This document shows positions 46,784-56,511 of a DNA stretch of 64,000 nucleotides, one piece after another. The stretch lies in NCBI GenBank assembly GCA_022559845.1, contig CM040118.1, forward strand, positions 232,361,224 to 232,425,223, written 5' to 3'. The position numbers and the translations under genes were made by a program. The notes beneath the pieces were generated by a model. It was given only the letters and a program-made list of their open reading frames with translations. It ran no database searches and was not told where the DNA came from. Positions within the stretch are counted from its first letter, which is position 1; every line of letters starts with the position of its first letter. This DNA is from Amorphophallus konjac. Its lineage: Eukaryota > Streptophyta > Magnoliopsida > Alismatales > Araceae.

Positions 46784-49060
46784 TGTTGGAACCCCGGTTT
46801 TGATGATGACACTCTATGAATTATGTTGGGACTGAACTGCATAAGAATCTTCACATTGAACAAACCATTCATTTGTCTAAGTGTCAAAACACAGGTCGAT
46901 GCACTTATAGGCACTTGGTCATTAAGGTCGATGCATGTTCAAGTCGTAATTAGATAAGGTCGATGCACATTCACACTTCCCTCATATCTGGTCAGTGCAC
47001 TCTTCTGCATTTCACATGTAAGGTCCATACACATTTTAGGTTTAAGTCAAATAGGTCAGTGCACATTCTCATTCTACGTATGTTACGATGGTGCATGTAC
47101 ATGTCTTAATCCACATAAGGTCGAGGCATGTTTTCGCATAGTCATATAGGTCCGTGCACATGCAGCACTTAGAGTCTGAGCACATATAGGTATGTGCATA
47201 TCTAAGGTCCATGCACATGCAGCACTTAGAGTCTGAGCACATATAGGTCTGACCACATATAGGTCTGTGCATATCTAAGGTCCGTGCACATGCAGCACTT
47301 AGAGTTTGAGCACATATAGGTCTATGCATATCTAAGGTCCGTGCACATGCAGCACTTAGAGTCTGAGCACATATAGGTTTGTGCATATCTAAGGTCCGTG
47401 CACATTCAACATTTAGAGTTTGAGCACATGTAGGTCTGTGCATATCTAAGGTCTGTGCACATGCAACATTTAGAGTCTGAGCACATATAGGATTGTGCAT
47501 ATCTAGAGTCAGTGCACATAAAGCATCTAGGTCTGTGCACATGTAGAAATCAAGGTCGATGCACATGTAGTTTCAGGTTACCAAGTTTGTGCATTAAGTC
47601 CATACTTAAAGCATTTGAATAATCAAACAATTCTTTGTTCTGAGCATCTGATTTCTCTAAATATTGTCTAAGTACGCATTCTAAGGAAACAGGTGTTTGA
47701 CAAAATATCTTTTTTCTTATTGACAAGATTCAGTCAAATATTAAGTGGACTGAGAGTAGCAGAGACTCATGTGGGCACGTGATCAAAGATTCAAGTTAAT
47801 GAAACACATGATCCAAGGCAGCTTGCTCTCCAAGAATACTCAGCCACGTGGCCTCATCCCAAATACCAGATCAGACACGTGGAATCACTAAAGCCACCTA
47901 TCTGAGAGAGAGCCATTGGTGGGAGTCTTCCCTCCACGCGTCGGAGCGAAACTATGCGGGGTCCACATCATCTGTTCCCTGCTATATAAAGGGAAAAATC
48001 CCTGAGAAGCAAAGTGAGATAGATATATACATAGAAGAAGAGAACATATAGAAAAACTGAGAGAGACAGAAGGATAGAAGCGGCGAAGTGAATTGCAGAA
48101 GAAGAAAAATAGAGAAGGCTGAGGCAATTGAAGAAGACGAGATTCGAGAGCAGTGAGAAGCGTTTGAGAGAAAAGTGAAGAGTGTGAGAGCTAGTTACAG
48201 ATAGAAGGAGAAGCTTCAAAAACAGAGTATCATAGAGAAGGAGAAGTTGAGAAAAGGTGAGAGTTGTTGCAGTCATGATTTCTAGATCAGATCTAGAATC
48301 GTATGCTCATCATTGAGCTATAGTGTTTCTATTGTTACATCTGATTTTCATTTTCAGTCATTTGTTTTGTTTATATATCATTGTCTTTCAAGCTGTAAGT
48401 CAGCGGAGCACGCTATGATGCTCAGCGGTGAGGATTTGTTCCTCGAACAGCAAGCTGTGGTGCTCAGCTATTAGCAAGCTGTGAGGCTCAGCGGATCAAG
48501 CTGTTAGTAAGCGGTTGTAGGGATTCATCCCCGAAGCTATGGATCAGCAGCCAAGTTGTGTGTCAGCAGAAGCTACACTCAGGTTTGAGTGTGGGGTGGA
48601 TGTAGGTCTCAAGGTTGAGACTGAACCACCTAAAACTCATTGTCCCGTATGTGATTGATTATCTATCTATTAATCTGTGTAGATGCATGATTAGGACCGT
48701 TAACTGTTTGGTTTTAAATCTGAATGCTAATTTCATTCTTATGATCATAGTGGTTTATCAACCAATTGGTATATCAAAAGGCGTGTCAAGAAAGATAGGT
48801 CAGACCTATCTGGAATGTCACCTCTTGCGTGAGGGGATCTTAGATCAAACCTTCGCCTAGTACTTTAAGTGGTTCATTGGCTGCTTTCCTCATTTGAGTG
48901 ACAATTGCTAGTGTTTACACTATGTGTAGAACGTTGCTTTGGTTTTAGATAAGTAAGAGTAGATTTAATTTTTTTAATTTCACAAAAAGTTCTACTGGGA
49001 TCCATTCACCCCCTCTGGATCTCATTTGTGCAATCAGAGAGGATCACCATTATCCCATCA
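46784..49060 (+). repeat. SIRE-1 3' LTR (2.3 kb)
   Basis: It starts TGTTGGAACCCCGG and ends TTATCCCATCA, followed by the CTGCC target duplication. It is homologous to 37005-39211 along its length with scattered substitutions, and about 70 bases longer through one extra unit of the GTGCAC-box array (46890-47570). The divergence indicates an insertion that is not very recent. Confidence 0.93.
47776..47990 (+). promoter_or_regulatory. SIRE-1 3' LTR promoter: G-boxes and TATA
   Basis: CACGTG at 47776-47781, 47845-47850 and 47876-47881, then TATATAAA at 47983-47990. One G-box of the 5' LTR (37954) has become CACATG here, and one here (47776) is CACCTG in the 5' LTR. Confidence 0.7.
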
Positions 49061-49065
49061 CTGCC

Positions 49066-49793
49066 TTCAGTCCCAAAACTCGAGCAGCCTTTGTCACTAC
49101 ATCGTTGAGTTCCTTTGGTGTGTGGGCCTGCTCGACGTAGGAAATGAACTCCACCAGTTCAGCCACCCCTATGGCATTGGCAATGTGCCACCTCCAGTCG
49201 AGAACAGTAGTATCGGCAAAGCTCCCCTCCGAAAGCACGCTACCAGGGGGACTCTTCCTTGCAAACCCGCAGTCGGCCAGCAACTGTGTCCACCGGGTCC
49301 TCGCTCAAGAAGAACTCGTCGACCCAGCTCTAGCAGTGGGGACGGACACCGTCGGCACCATCCTCAAGGGCTTAATCACCCCCTTATAACCACGTCATGT
49401 TGATGACGAATCTTGGCTGTCCCGGTACCACTAACGCATGATCCTCTCGATCTCCGGTGAATCTGGGAGAAACACGTTCTTAGGAATTCCTCATCGGGAA
49501 GGATGGGAGGCAAGTCATGTTGTAGTTGTCTCTCCTCCTAAATATTCTTCACAGCATGTGGCTTCTTATGGTAGAGGCTGCAGTGCTCAAACCACCAACG
49601 GGCGTAGTGGATGTCGAAACGTCTCCGGTGATAAAATCCAGGGGTCGGTAGCCTGGTTGGCTCACCCTGACAGGTGAAATCCCACCAAGCCGTAGTGTCA
49701 TTGCCCTTGTACAGTCGGCCTGCCAACGGGAAGTCCATGTTAGGTGGAATGGCCTGGTCATACCCGAAGTTTCGGGCAAACTAGTGAGGGTAG
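49066..49793 (-). pseudogene. plant-mobile-domain (PMD)-like gene remnant
   Basis: On the minus strand 49738-49538 reads MDFPLAGRLYKGNDTTAWWD ... FDIHYARWWFEHCSLYHKK, preceded by FARNFGYDQAIPPN. This order (ARxFGYDQ, then W, then YxxWW) is the end of the plant mobile domain as I remember it, found in MAIN-like proteins and in transposon-derived genes. A second open block (49283-49066) contains WRWHIANAIGVAELVEFISY and KELNDVVTKAARVLGLKA, interrupted at the SIRE insertion. Stops and phase changes lie between the blocks. It is truncated at 49794 by the Tat-3 LTR. It could be a host gene or part of another transposon. Confidence 0.55.
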
Positions 49794-51066
49794 TGTAGAC
49801 GCCTAATTTAGGACATCCCGCGGATCCCCAATTACACCGTCATATTTGTAATGTTGTCATTTTACTCATGTTAATTGACATTTTATGTGTTTCGAAGTCT
49901 AGCCCAACACATACTATTGGGCCTTAATTGAACTTTTGAGTGATGAGGGCCCATGGGCTGGGTGGCCAGGTCGATGGTAGCCCAGGTTGGTTGGGCGGCC
50001 AAGGCTTTGGCCGCCCAGGTCTGGTAGAAGGCCACAAGTTTGGCCGCCTTCACCCCGTGAATGGCCAATGGTTTGGCCGCCCTCCTGCAACTACTGGTCA
50101 AAGAAACGAGCCACGTTCGCCCACCATGCCTCGCACGAGCCCCGGCCTCATCGACCACGTCTAAAGGCACAAAGATGGAGGCTTCTAGAGGGAGGCCCTA
50201 GTGACAAAACCTTCGGAAGGTGGGAGTTCTAAGGGGGGATGAGGATTTTGGAGCGGGGATGATTCGGAGGTGGTGAGGAGAGTGGACGGAGAGCTTGGAA
50301 TTTAAATTCGGGCAGATGAAAGTTTGAATTATAAGGGTCAAGAGTTTACGAGTCCCGAGAGTTTGAGAGACAGTAAGCTCCCCTTGAGAGGAAGGTGCTG
50401 AAAGAGATCGACCTCGGCCACTTTTGTTTCTGGTTTCTTCCGCCTTCCGTTTCTGGGCGGCCAAGGACTTGGCTGCCCCCCAGTTTGCTCCCAACGCTTT
50501 CCACTCTTCGCTCTCTATTTCATGTTACATACCCCGTGCATCTGCATCCATCGCATCTTAGGTACTCCCTAATCCCTGCTCATAGAGGTTTTACTTTTAA
50601 ACAAATGGGAAGGCGGGTGGTCGAAAGCCTTAGCCATCCCCACTTCCCAACCACCCCCCAGGTAATCACGCCGCCATTATTTCTACTTCTCTGCATTGCT
50701 TAGGACACTCACTGCACTTCCTAGATCTAATTGGCATTCTCTTTCTGTGTTCATGGGCTCTTGTTATTGCTTGCAAGACTTTTAGCATCCTCGGACTATG
50801 CAGGGCTCTCCGTTCTTGGCCGGCCGAGCATGAAGAAGTCGGGTCCCCACAAACTCCCCACTTGAGGCATCCCAACGCGATCATCCATCCCTATGAGGCT
50901 TAGGTATAAGCCTCTGGCGATCACCTTGTTCCTTTTGTCTATTTCATGCATGTAGGCCCAATAGCAGCAGTCAACATTTTCCAAGGGAGAGAGAAGGGGG
51001 GGCCGAGACGGGGGAGCACTTCCTGTCCCGGTGCAACGTTGCCCCTCAACCCTTTCGGCACCTACA
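49794..51066 (+). repeat. Tat-3 5' LTR (1.27 kb)
   Basis: It starts TGTAGACGCC and ends GGCACCTACA, followed six bases later by a Tat-type PBS, which supports the right boundary. It carries boxes of GGGCGGCCAAG / CTTGGCCGCCC type at 49993-50016, 50030-50090 and 50455-50478. The left flank is the PMD-like remnant; the other target-duplication copy lies outside the window. Confidence 0.82.
49993..50016. repeat. perfect 10 bp inverted repeat in Tat-3 LTR
   Basis: GGGCGGCCAA, GGCT loop, TTGGCCGCCC. A second copy at 50455-50478 has the same 24 bp length with one arm mismatch and loop GGAC. Single GGCCGCC boxes recur in the LTR and the leader. GCCGCC is the core of the ERF-binding GCC box. Confidence 0.9.
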
Positions 51067-51072
51067 ACCTTC

Positions 51073-51090
51073 TGGCGATTACGGTGGGAC
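51073..51090 (+). other. Tat-3 primer-binding site
   Basis: TGGCGATTACGGTGGGAC, one base different from the Tat-1 and Tat-2 sites, six bases after the LTR end. Confidence 0.8.
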
Positions 51091-51634
51091 CCGCTACTGC
51101 CTACTGTAAGTCCGAGGTGCTAAAAGTTCAAGGATTTTGAGCCCATGGTCATTTGCTTTCTGTATTAGTTTAGTTCTATTCGCAGGTGGAGGAAGGTCAT
51201 ATCATTGGCCGCCTAAACACCTGGGTGACCTGATTGCTAGCCGCCCAGGCCTTGCTGAGAACGGTCAGAAGCCTGGCCGCCTAGCACTTTGGACAGCCCA
51301 AGAGTTGGCCGCCCATTAAGACTGAATGGCCCAACCCACTTTGGTCAACCTGGCTACCCAGGCTTCTCAACGGCCAAGAGTTTGGCCACCTACTGCACAA
51401 TTCTGTTCAAGTCTATTTTCCATTTGTTGCTTAGTCTATTTGATGTATACTGTATGTTTAGATTTTGCTGCAGGTTAATGCGTGAGTGGGCTTAGGAAGA
51501 GCCGGCATCACACTTGTAGGAACACCCTCCCGTTGGATTGGGCTCTTCACCCGGGGATTCCCACTCGGGTGTAACTAGTCCCTTCCAATTCGGAACCTAT
51601 TGGGTTAGAACCACGTGTTCTTAAGAGAACCCAA
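51091..51634 (+). other. Tat-3 leader; gag deleted
   Basis: It contains GGCCGCC boxes (51205-51380) and then a stem-loop CACCCG / GGGATTCCCACT / CGGGTG (51548-51571), the same loop as in the Tat-1 leader with a different stem. Where about 1.5 kb of gag would be expected, the sequence passes straight to the Pro-rich linker before the protease. No gag motif is seen in any frame. Confidence 0.75.
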
Positions 51635-53054
51635 ATGTGGGACATAGAAGGCTTCCCCAAATGGCATGAGCGATTTGACGTAAAGGTCGAAGAGCCATGG
51701 GCCAATGTCAACATGTTCGCTCAGGAGTCTCAACCTTGGAGGCTAATCCCACCTCCTGCCCAATCACCGACATCTCACCAAGGTCCTCTCACCTTGATCA
51801 CGCCTCCACAGTCCCCCTTCCAAGAGTCAATCATCCCTAAGGATGTCCGGACGGAACAAGATCGTCCACTGGTTCTATTAAATCCTCCTCAACCAAATGT
51901 GGTCTCTCCTCCCATTCCTAGTGCTCCCGCTGAAGAGCCAGCTTCCTTATCATTCATATTCGGGTCTCCTCCTCTACAATTAATTCGTCCAAAACCTCTA
52001 GAGTCGGAGGTCCCAAAGGAAGCCACCCTTAATGTCACCCTCTGTAATCGCATTATTCCCCCGTCTCAAAGGCAATCTCAGCCTGAAAAAGGGGTTAGTT
52101 CCCAAACTCCCCTGCGGAGTATGATATCCTTCAACACTTGGATAGGACGCCAGCTAAAATTTCCATTCTGGAACTCATCAAAAGGTCCCCTTCCCATCAA
52201 TCCACTCTGCTACAGTTCCTGCAAAAGATCACGGTCAAGGAGGATCTCCCGGCCAGTGGCGTGACTGACGCCATCCTAACCCTCACTCAGGGTCCCTCTA
52301 TATCCTTTTCTAATAAAGATCTCGCTCCACCCGAGAGCAGGTCCCTCTCGTTATGCCTCACTGTTACTCTCAACGGGGTCAAGGTTGACTCCACCTTGAT
52401 TGACACGGGAGCCTCGATTAATATGTGTCCCATGAAGACCATCCAAAAGATTAGCCTACAAGAGGAAAATCTAGAAGAGGTGTGCACCACCATTTCAACA
52501 TATGACAATTCGAGATGGTGCGCTAAAGGCAAGGTGACCCTGTAACTTGGCCTAGGACCCGTGGTCATGTCTTCAGATTTCTTTGTCCTGGACGTAGACC
52601 CAGCATACAAAGCCATCCTAGGGCGGCCGTGGATTGAACAAACATTGGAAATCCCATCAACTACTCATCAATGTTTCAAATTCCCCTACAATGGCATGGT
52701 AATTAAGATCAAGAGTATCCCATTAGTGGAAACTCTCAATGCTATCACCTTTGAACAGATTCCCTTCATGACCATTCCTAACAAAGGAAAGAACTCGTCC
52801 TCTCCATAGTGGGTGCCGTAGGGCCCTCCACCCTGTGTCAACCAAATCACTCCATCCTTCCCCGTCCAATCACTCACTCCAACATCCCGTTCGGAAAAGG
52901 ATGGGAGATGATGGTCAGAATGGGTTTCACGATGGGTAGAGGCCTAGGGCAGCACGAGCAAGGCCCCACTCGCAGGACGAGACTCAAAGTCTCTAAAGGG
53001 CGCACAGGATTAGGCTACTCAGCTAAAAAGGCATCCAAAACCACTCAAGTGTAG
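51635..53054 (+). pseudogene. Tat-3 linker, aspartic protease and G-patch
   Basis: A Pro-rich linker (51635-52110) is followed, after a frame change, by DRTPAKISILELIKRS (52138), the protease active site DTGASINMC (about 52402) and, after a TAA at 52543, FVLDVDPAYKAILGRPWIEQ. Another stop (52807) and phase change lead to a G-patch, GRGLGQHEQGPTRRTRLK (about 52940). The order is identical to Tat-1. Two frame changes and three stops make it non-functional, although the catalytic DTG is intact. Confidence 0.9.
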
Positions 53055-53324
53055 GGGTCTACTTTATGACCGCTTTGTCAAAGGCCTGATACAGCCAGGG
53101 CTCAGGTTGAGCAGAGTGGAAGTCACAAAATCATTCAAAAGGAAATTCCCCCAGATCAGTCGCTCGAAGAGGACTTCGGGCTTCTTTCTCTATTTCACCT
53201 TGATAAACCTCCTAATGATGCCTCGCCCTTAAGCACCTTTCTAGCTTTAGGCAGGCCGGCTCCTATCTGTTTCATTCCATTCCTGTTTCATCCGCCTTTC
53301 CCCCCACTCCTTACTCACCCGGTT

Positions 53325-54870
53325 GTGGAGCAATCTATGCACATTGTCTGTATGCTTAGCCACGACCACCAAAAAAAAAATGCCAATTTCCAAACGTCGG
53401 CATGTGAGCTCACTGTTGAGGAAACCTCCTCCATGGAGCCTGGATCCCTTGGCCAAGGGCCGACACTTTCCACCTTGAACCTTCTCCCGCATGTTCCCCT
53501 TGTACATAGTAGTCTAGAATCGAGTCTAGGTTCAGGTCAGTCTAGAGTGTCCTCTCCTCCCCATTCTGAGCAAATTAGGGTCCGTCAGGTTCCCGTGCGC
53601 TACCTCAGCCAGCTAGCTGAGAAGTGTGAGCAGTTGTTTCAGGTCTCCAGCTTCATATCAACACCCATTCCCCTGAGGGCAACTGAAGTAGAAGGGTCTT
53701 TACTAGATGATGGCCTAGGGGTCTATGTTTTAGAAGATGATGATGACGAAGAAGAAGAAGAGAAGCAGCCAGAGGATTGCACTGACCCCATAGCTCCCTT
53801 TGTTGATGGGACTAGAAGGTTTGACGATCCCAATGTGTCCGTAGATGAATCAACCAAGGAAGTCAACCTAGGCACCAAGGATAACCCGAAAATCATTTTG
53901 ATCAGTGCCAATTTGAAGAGTGAAGAATAAGCATCCTTTGTGGCAGTGCTTAATGGATTCCCCAATGCCTTTGCTTGGTCCTACGAGGACATGACAGGCT
54001 TAGATCCCCCATTGGTGGAACACCGCCTTCTCTTGAATCCCAATGCAAAAGTTGTCAAACAAAAGCTTAGGTGGCTTCATCCGAAGCTCGCACTCAAGGT
54101 CAAAGAGGAAGTTGATAAGCTCCATAAGGCCAAGTTCATCCGGGTAGTCTTGTATCCACAGTGGGTAGCTAACATCATCCTTGTCATGAAGAAGGACGGT
54201 AGGGTCCGGATCTGCATAGACTTCTGTGACCTTAATTGTGCTTGCCCTAAGGACGATTCTCCTCTTCCGCATATAGACGTCCTTGTAGACAACACCGCCG
54301 GCTACGAGATGCTATCCTTCATGGATGGTTTCTCGGGGTACAACCAGATCTGCCTAGCGGAGGAAGACCAGGAGAAGACATCCTTCACCACTCCATGGGG
54401 GACCTATTGCTATGTAGTCATGCCCTTCGGGTTGAAAAATGCGGAAGCTACATATCAAAGGGCTATGATGGCCATCTTCCACGATATGATGCACGTTCAC
54501 ATGGAAGCATATGTGGATGATATTCTGGTTAAATCCAAAACCAGGAGTGGCCATGCCGAGGTCCTCTGCGCGGTTCTCCAAAGGTCTCGGGAGCACCAAC
54601 TTAAGATGAACCCCAAGAAGTGTGTGTTCGGGGTCTCTTCAGGAAAGCTTCTAGGGTTTATAGTTAGCAAAAGGGGAATCGAGATAGACCCTAACAAGGC
54701 TAAGGCAATTGCCGAAATGCCTCCTTCCAAGAATATCAAAGAAGTCCAAGGTCTGATCGGACGTTTGCAGTTCATTAGGAGATTTATATCTCACCATTCT
54801 CAACGATGCAAGCCCTTTTATGACATGCTCAAGAGAGAGGCCAAATTTGAATGGAATGATAAATGCCACC
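53325..54870 (+). pseudogene. Tat-3 reverse transcriptase
   Basis: An acidic spacer (EDDDDEEEEEKQPED) is followed by a TAA at 53928 and then RT in the same phase: FIRVVLYPQWVANIILVMKK, SFMDGFSGYNQI, MPFGLKNAEATYQ and YVDD encoded at 54510-54521. Conserved FRDLN has become FCDLN. The phase is the same as the G-patch segment and passes through an A10 run (53371-53380). The frame is lost near 54870 by a small indel. Confidence 0.92.
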
Positions 54871-56511
54871 TTCGAAGGTTTGAAGAGCTACCTCCAGAAT
54901 CCTCCCGTCCTAGCACCCCCGGTCCCGGGTAGGCCTCTACTACTCTACGTATCCACCACAGAGGAATCTGTCGGAGCAATCTTGGCTCAATATGAAAATG
55001 CGAAGAAAGAACGAGCAGTCTACTACCTATTGAAACTTTTCAATGAAGCGGAGAAAAAGTATACTGCTATGAAAAGGACTTGCGCAGCCGTCGTCTGGAT
55101 CACCCAAAAGCTGAAACACTACTTCTTAGCACATGAGGTGAAGCTCTTGGCGCGAATGGACCCAATCAAGAACTTGCTAGAGAAGCCTATATTGACTGAT
55201 CGCTTGGTGAGATGGCAAAGCTTTCTCAATCAGTTTGATATCACTTACGTTAGTCAAAAGGTGGTCAAGGGGCATGCTATCGCCGAGCACCTTGCCCACC
55301 ATCTGCTTCCCACACATTCTCCCGTCGACGAGGACTTCCCGAACGAAGAGTTACGAGCCATCATTGATGGTGAACCTTCATGGATTCTCTACTTCGACGG
55401 CGCACTTAACTCCAAGGGTTGTGGAACCGGAGCTGTCCTTCAATCCCCGGAAGGTGTAATCATCCCGCGTGCTTGTAAGTTGTCCTTGCCTGCCACAAAC
55501 AACGTGGCTGAATATGAGGTGCTCCTCACAGGATTGAAAATGGCATTTGATTTAGGACTCAAGGAGCTATGCATAATCGGAGACTCACAGCTAATACTCC
55601 AACAATCTCTTAGCAAGTACCAAACTCGGGACCCGAAGCTAAGGCCATACCAAGATTTGGTTAGCAAGGTCATCCGACGCTTTAGGAAGCTAACTCTAGT
55701 GCACACCCCTAGAGCCCAAAACATCTTGGCTGACGCTCTAGCTTATCTATCATCATCTCTCACAATCTCATTTGAAAAACCTTCAGCCACTATCATCGTG
55801 CAAAGAATGCACACCCCTTCGCACGCTGATCCATGGTTCCAACAGTTCTTGGAACCTGTTCCCCAAGTCCACTCCCTTTCTCATGAGATGGAAATCGACC
55901 TCGATGACGACAACCCATGGTTCTTTGACATTGAGAACTATCTCCTTGATGGATCATTTCCAGAATACGCTACCACCCCCGATTAGCAAGCCATTCGCCG
56001 TGCTGTGCGCTTCGCTATCATTGGTGGTCTCTTGCATCGAAGATCCCTTAGTGGAGTATACCTCTGACGTCTTGATGAGATTGAATCTCGTGCAGTCGTC
56101 GAGGCTATGCATTCTAGTGAATGTGGTGGCCATGTAAATGGTCACATGCTAGCCCAAAAGCTTCTCAGGCACCATTATTGGCCAACCATGGAGGAGGATT
56201 GTTCCCGCTTTATCCACCATTGCGTTAAATGTCAACTTCATGCGGAAAAGGTTCATGCTCCTTCATCTTCACTTCACCCTCTCATAGCTCCTTGGCCTTT
56301 CGCCATGTGGGCGTTTGAAGTAGTTGGTCCACTGGAAGATAGGACCGAAGAAGTCTAGAGAAAATCCTTCATCCTCACTGCTATCGAATACTTCACGAAG
56401 TGGGCGAAAGCTGAAGGTTTCATGGAGGTCAAGGCATCGACAGTCGTAAAGTTCATCAAGCGTAACATCCTCGCCAGGTTTGGCGTCCCTCGTGACATCA
56501 TCATCGACAAC
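54871..56511 (+). pseudogene. Tat-3 RNase H (two) and integrase, cut by LTR
   Basis: The gypsy RNase H (LLLYVSTTEESVGAILAQ, YTAMKRTCAAVVW) is followed by the second, archaeal-type RNase H (LYFDGALNSKGCGTGAVL, PATNNVAEYEVLLTGLK), then the integrase HHCC module (HSSECGGH ... CVKCQ). Stops occur at 55984, about 56065 and 56356. The first catalytic residue of integrase has changed: WAFEVVGP instead of WAFDVVGP in Tat-1. The frame ends in PRDIIIDN, where a Tekay-2 family LTR is inserted at 56512, so the catalytic glutamate and C-terminus are beyond the window or lost. Confidence 0.92.

Larger units (their letters stand above)
37005..49060 (+). mobile_element. SIRE-1, 12 kb copia-type element without pol
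   Basis: Two LTRs, a tRNA-iMet PBS, a polypurine tract and the target duplication CTGCC on both sides (37000-37004 and 49061-49065) define a complete insertion. Inside are a degenerate gag (39321-41333) and a second degenerate ORF (43613-46297). Integrase, RT and RNase H are absent, so it was or became non-autonomous. SIRE/Maximus assignment rests on LTR start TGTTGGAACC, the gag with a long coiled coil and several CCHC knuckles, and the position of the second ORF where SIRE elements have their env-like ORF. Confidence 0.9.

Noticed and set aside
50395..51140. host gene on either strand in the Tat-3 LTR region
   Set aside because: ORFs of 60-100 codons exist, but the segment is bounded by LTR ends and a PBS and shows no domain.
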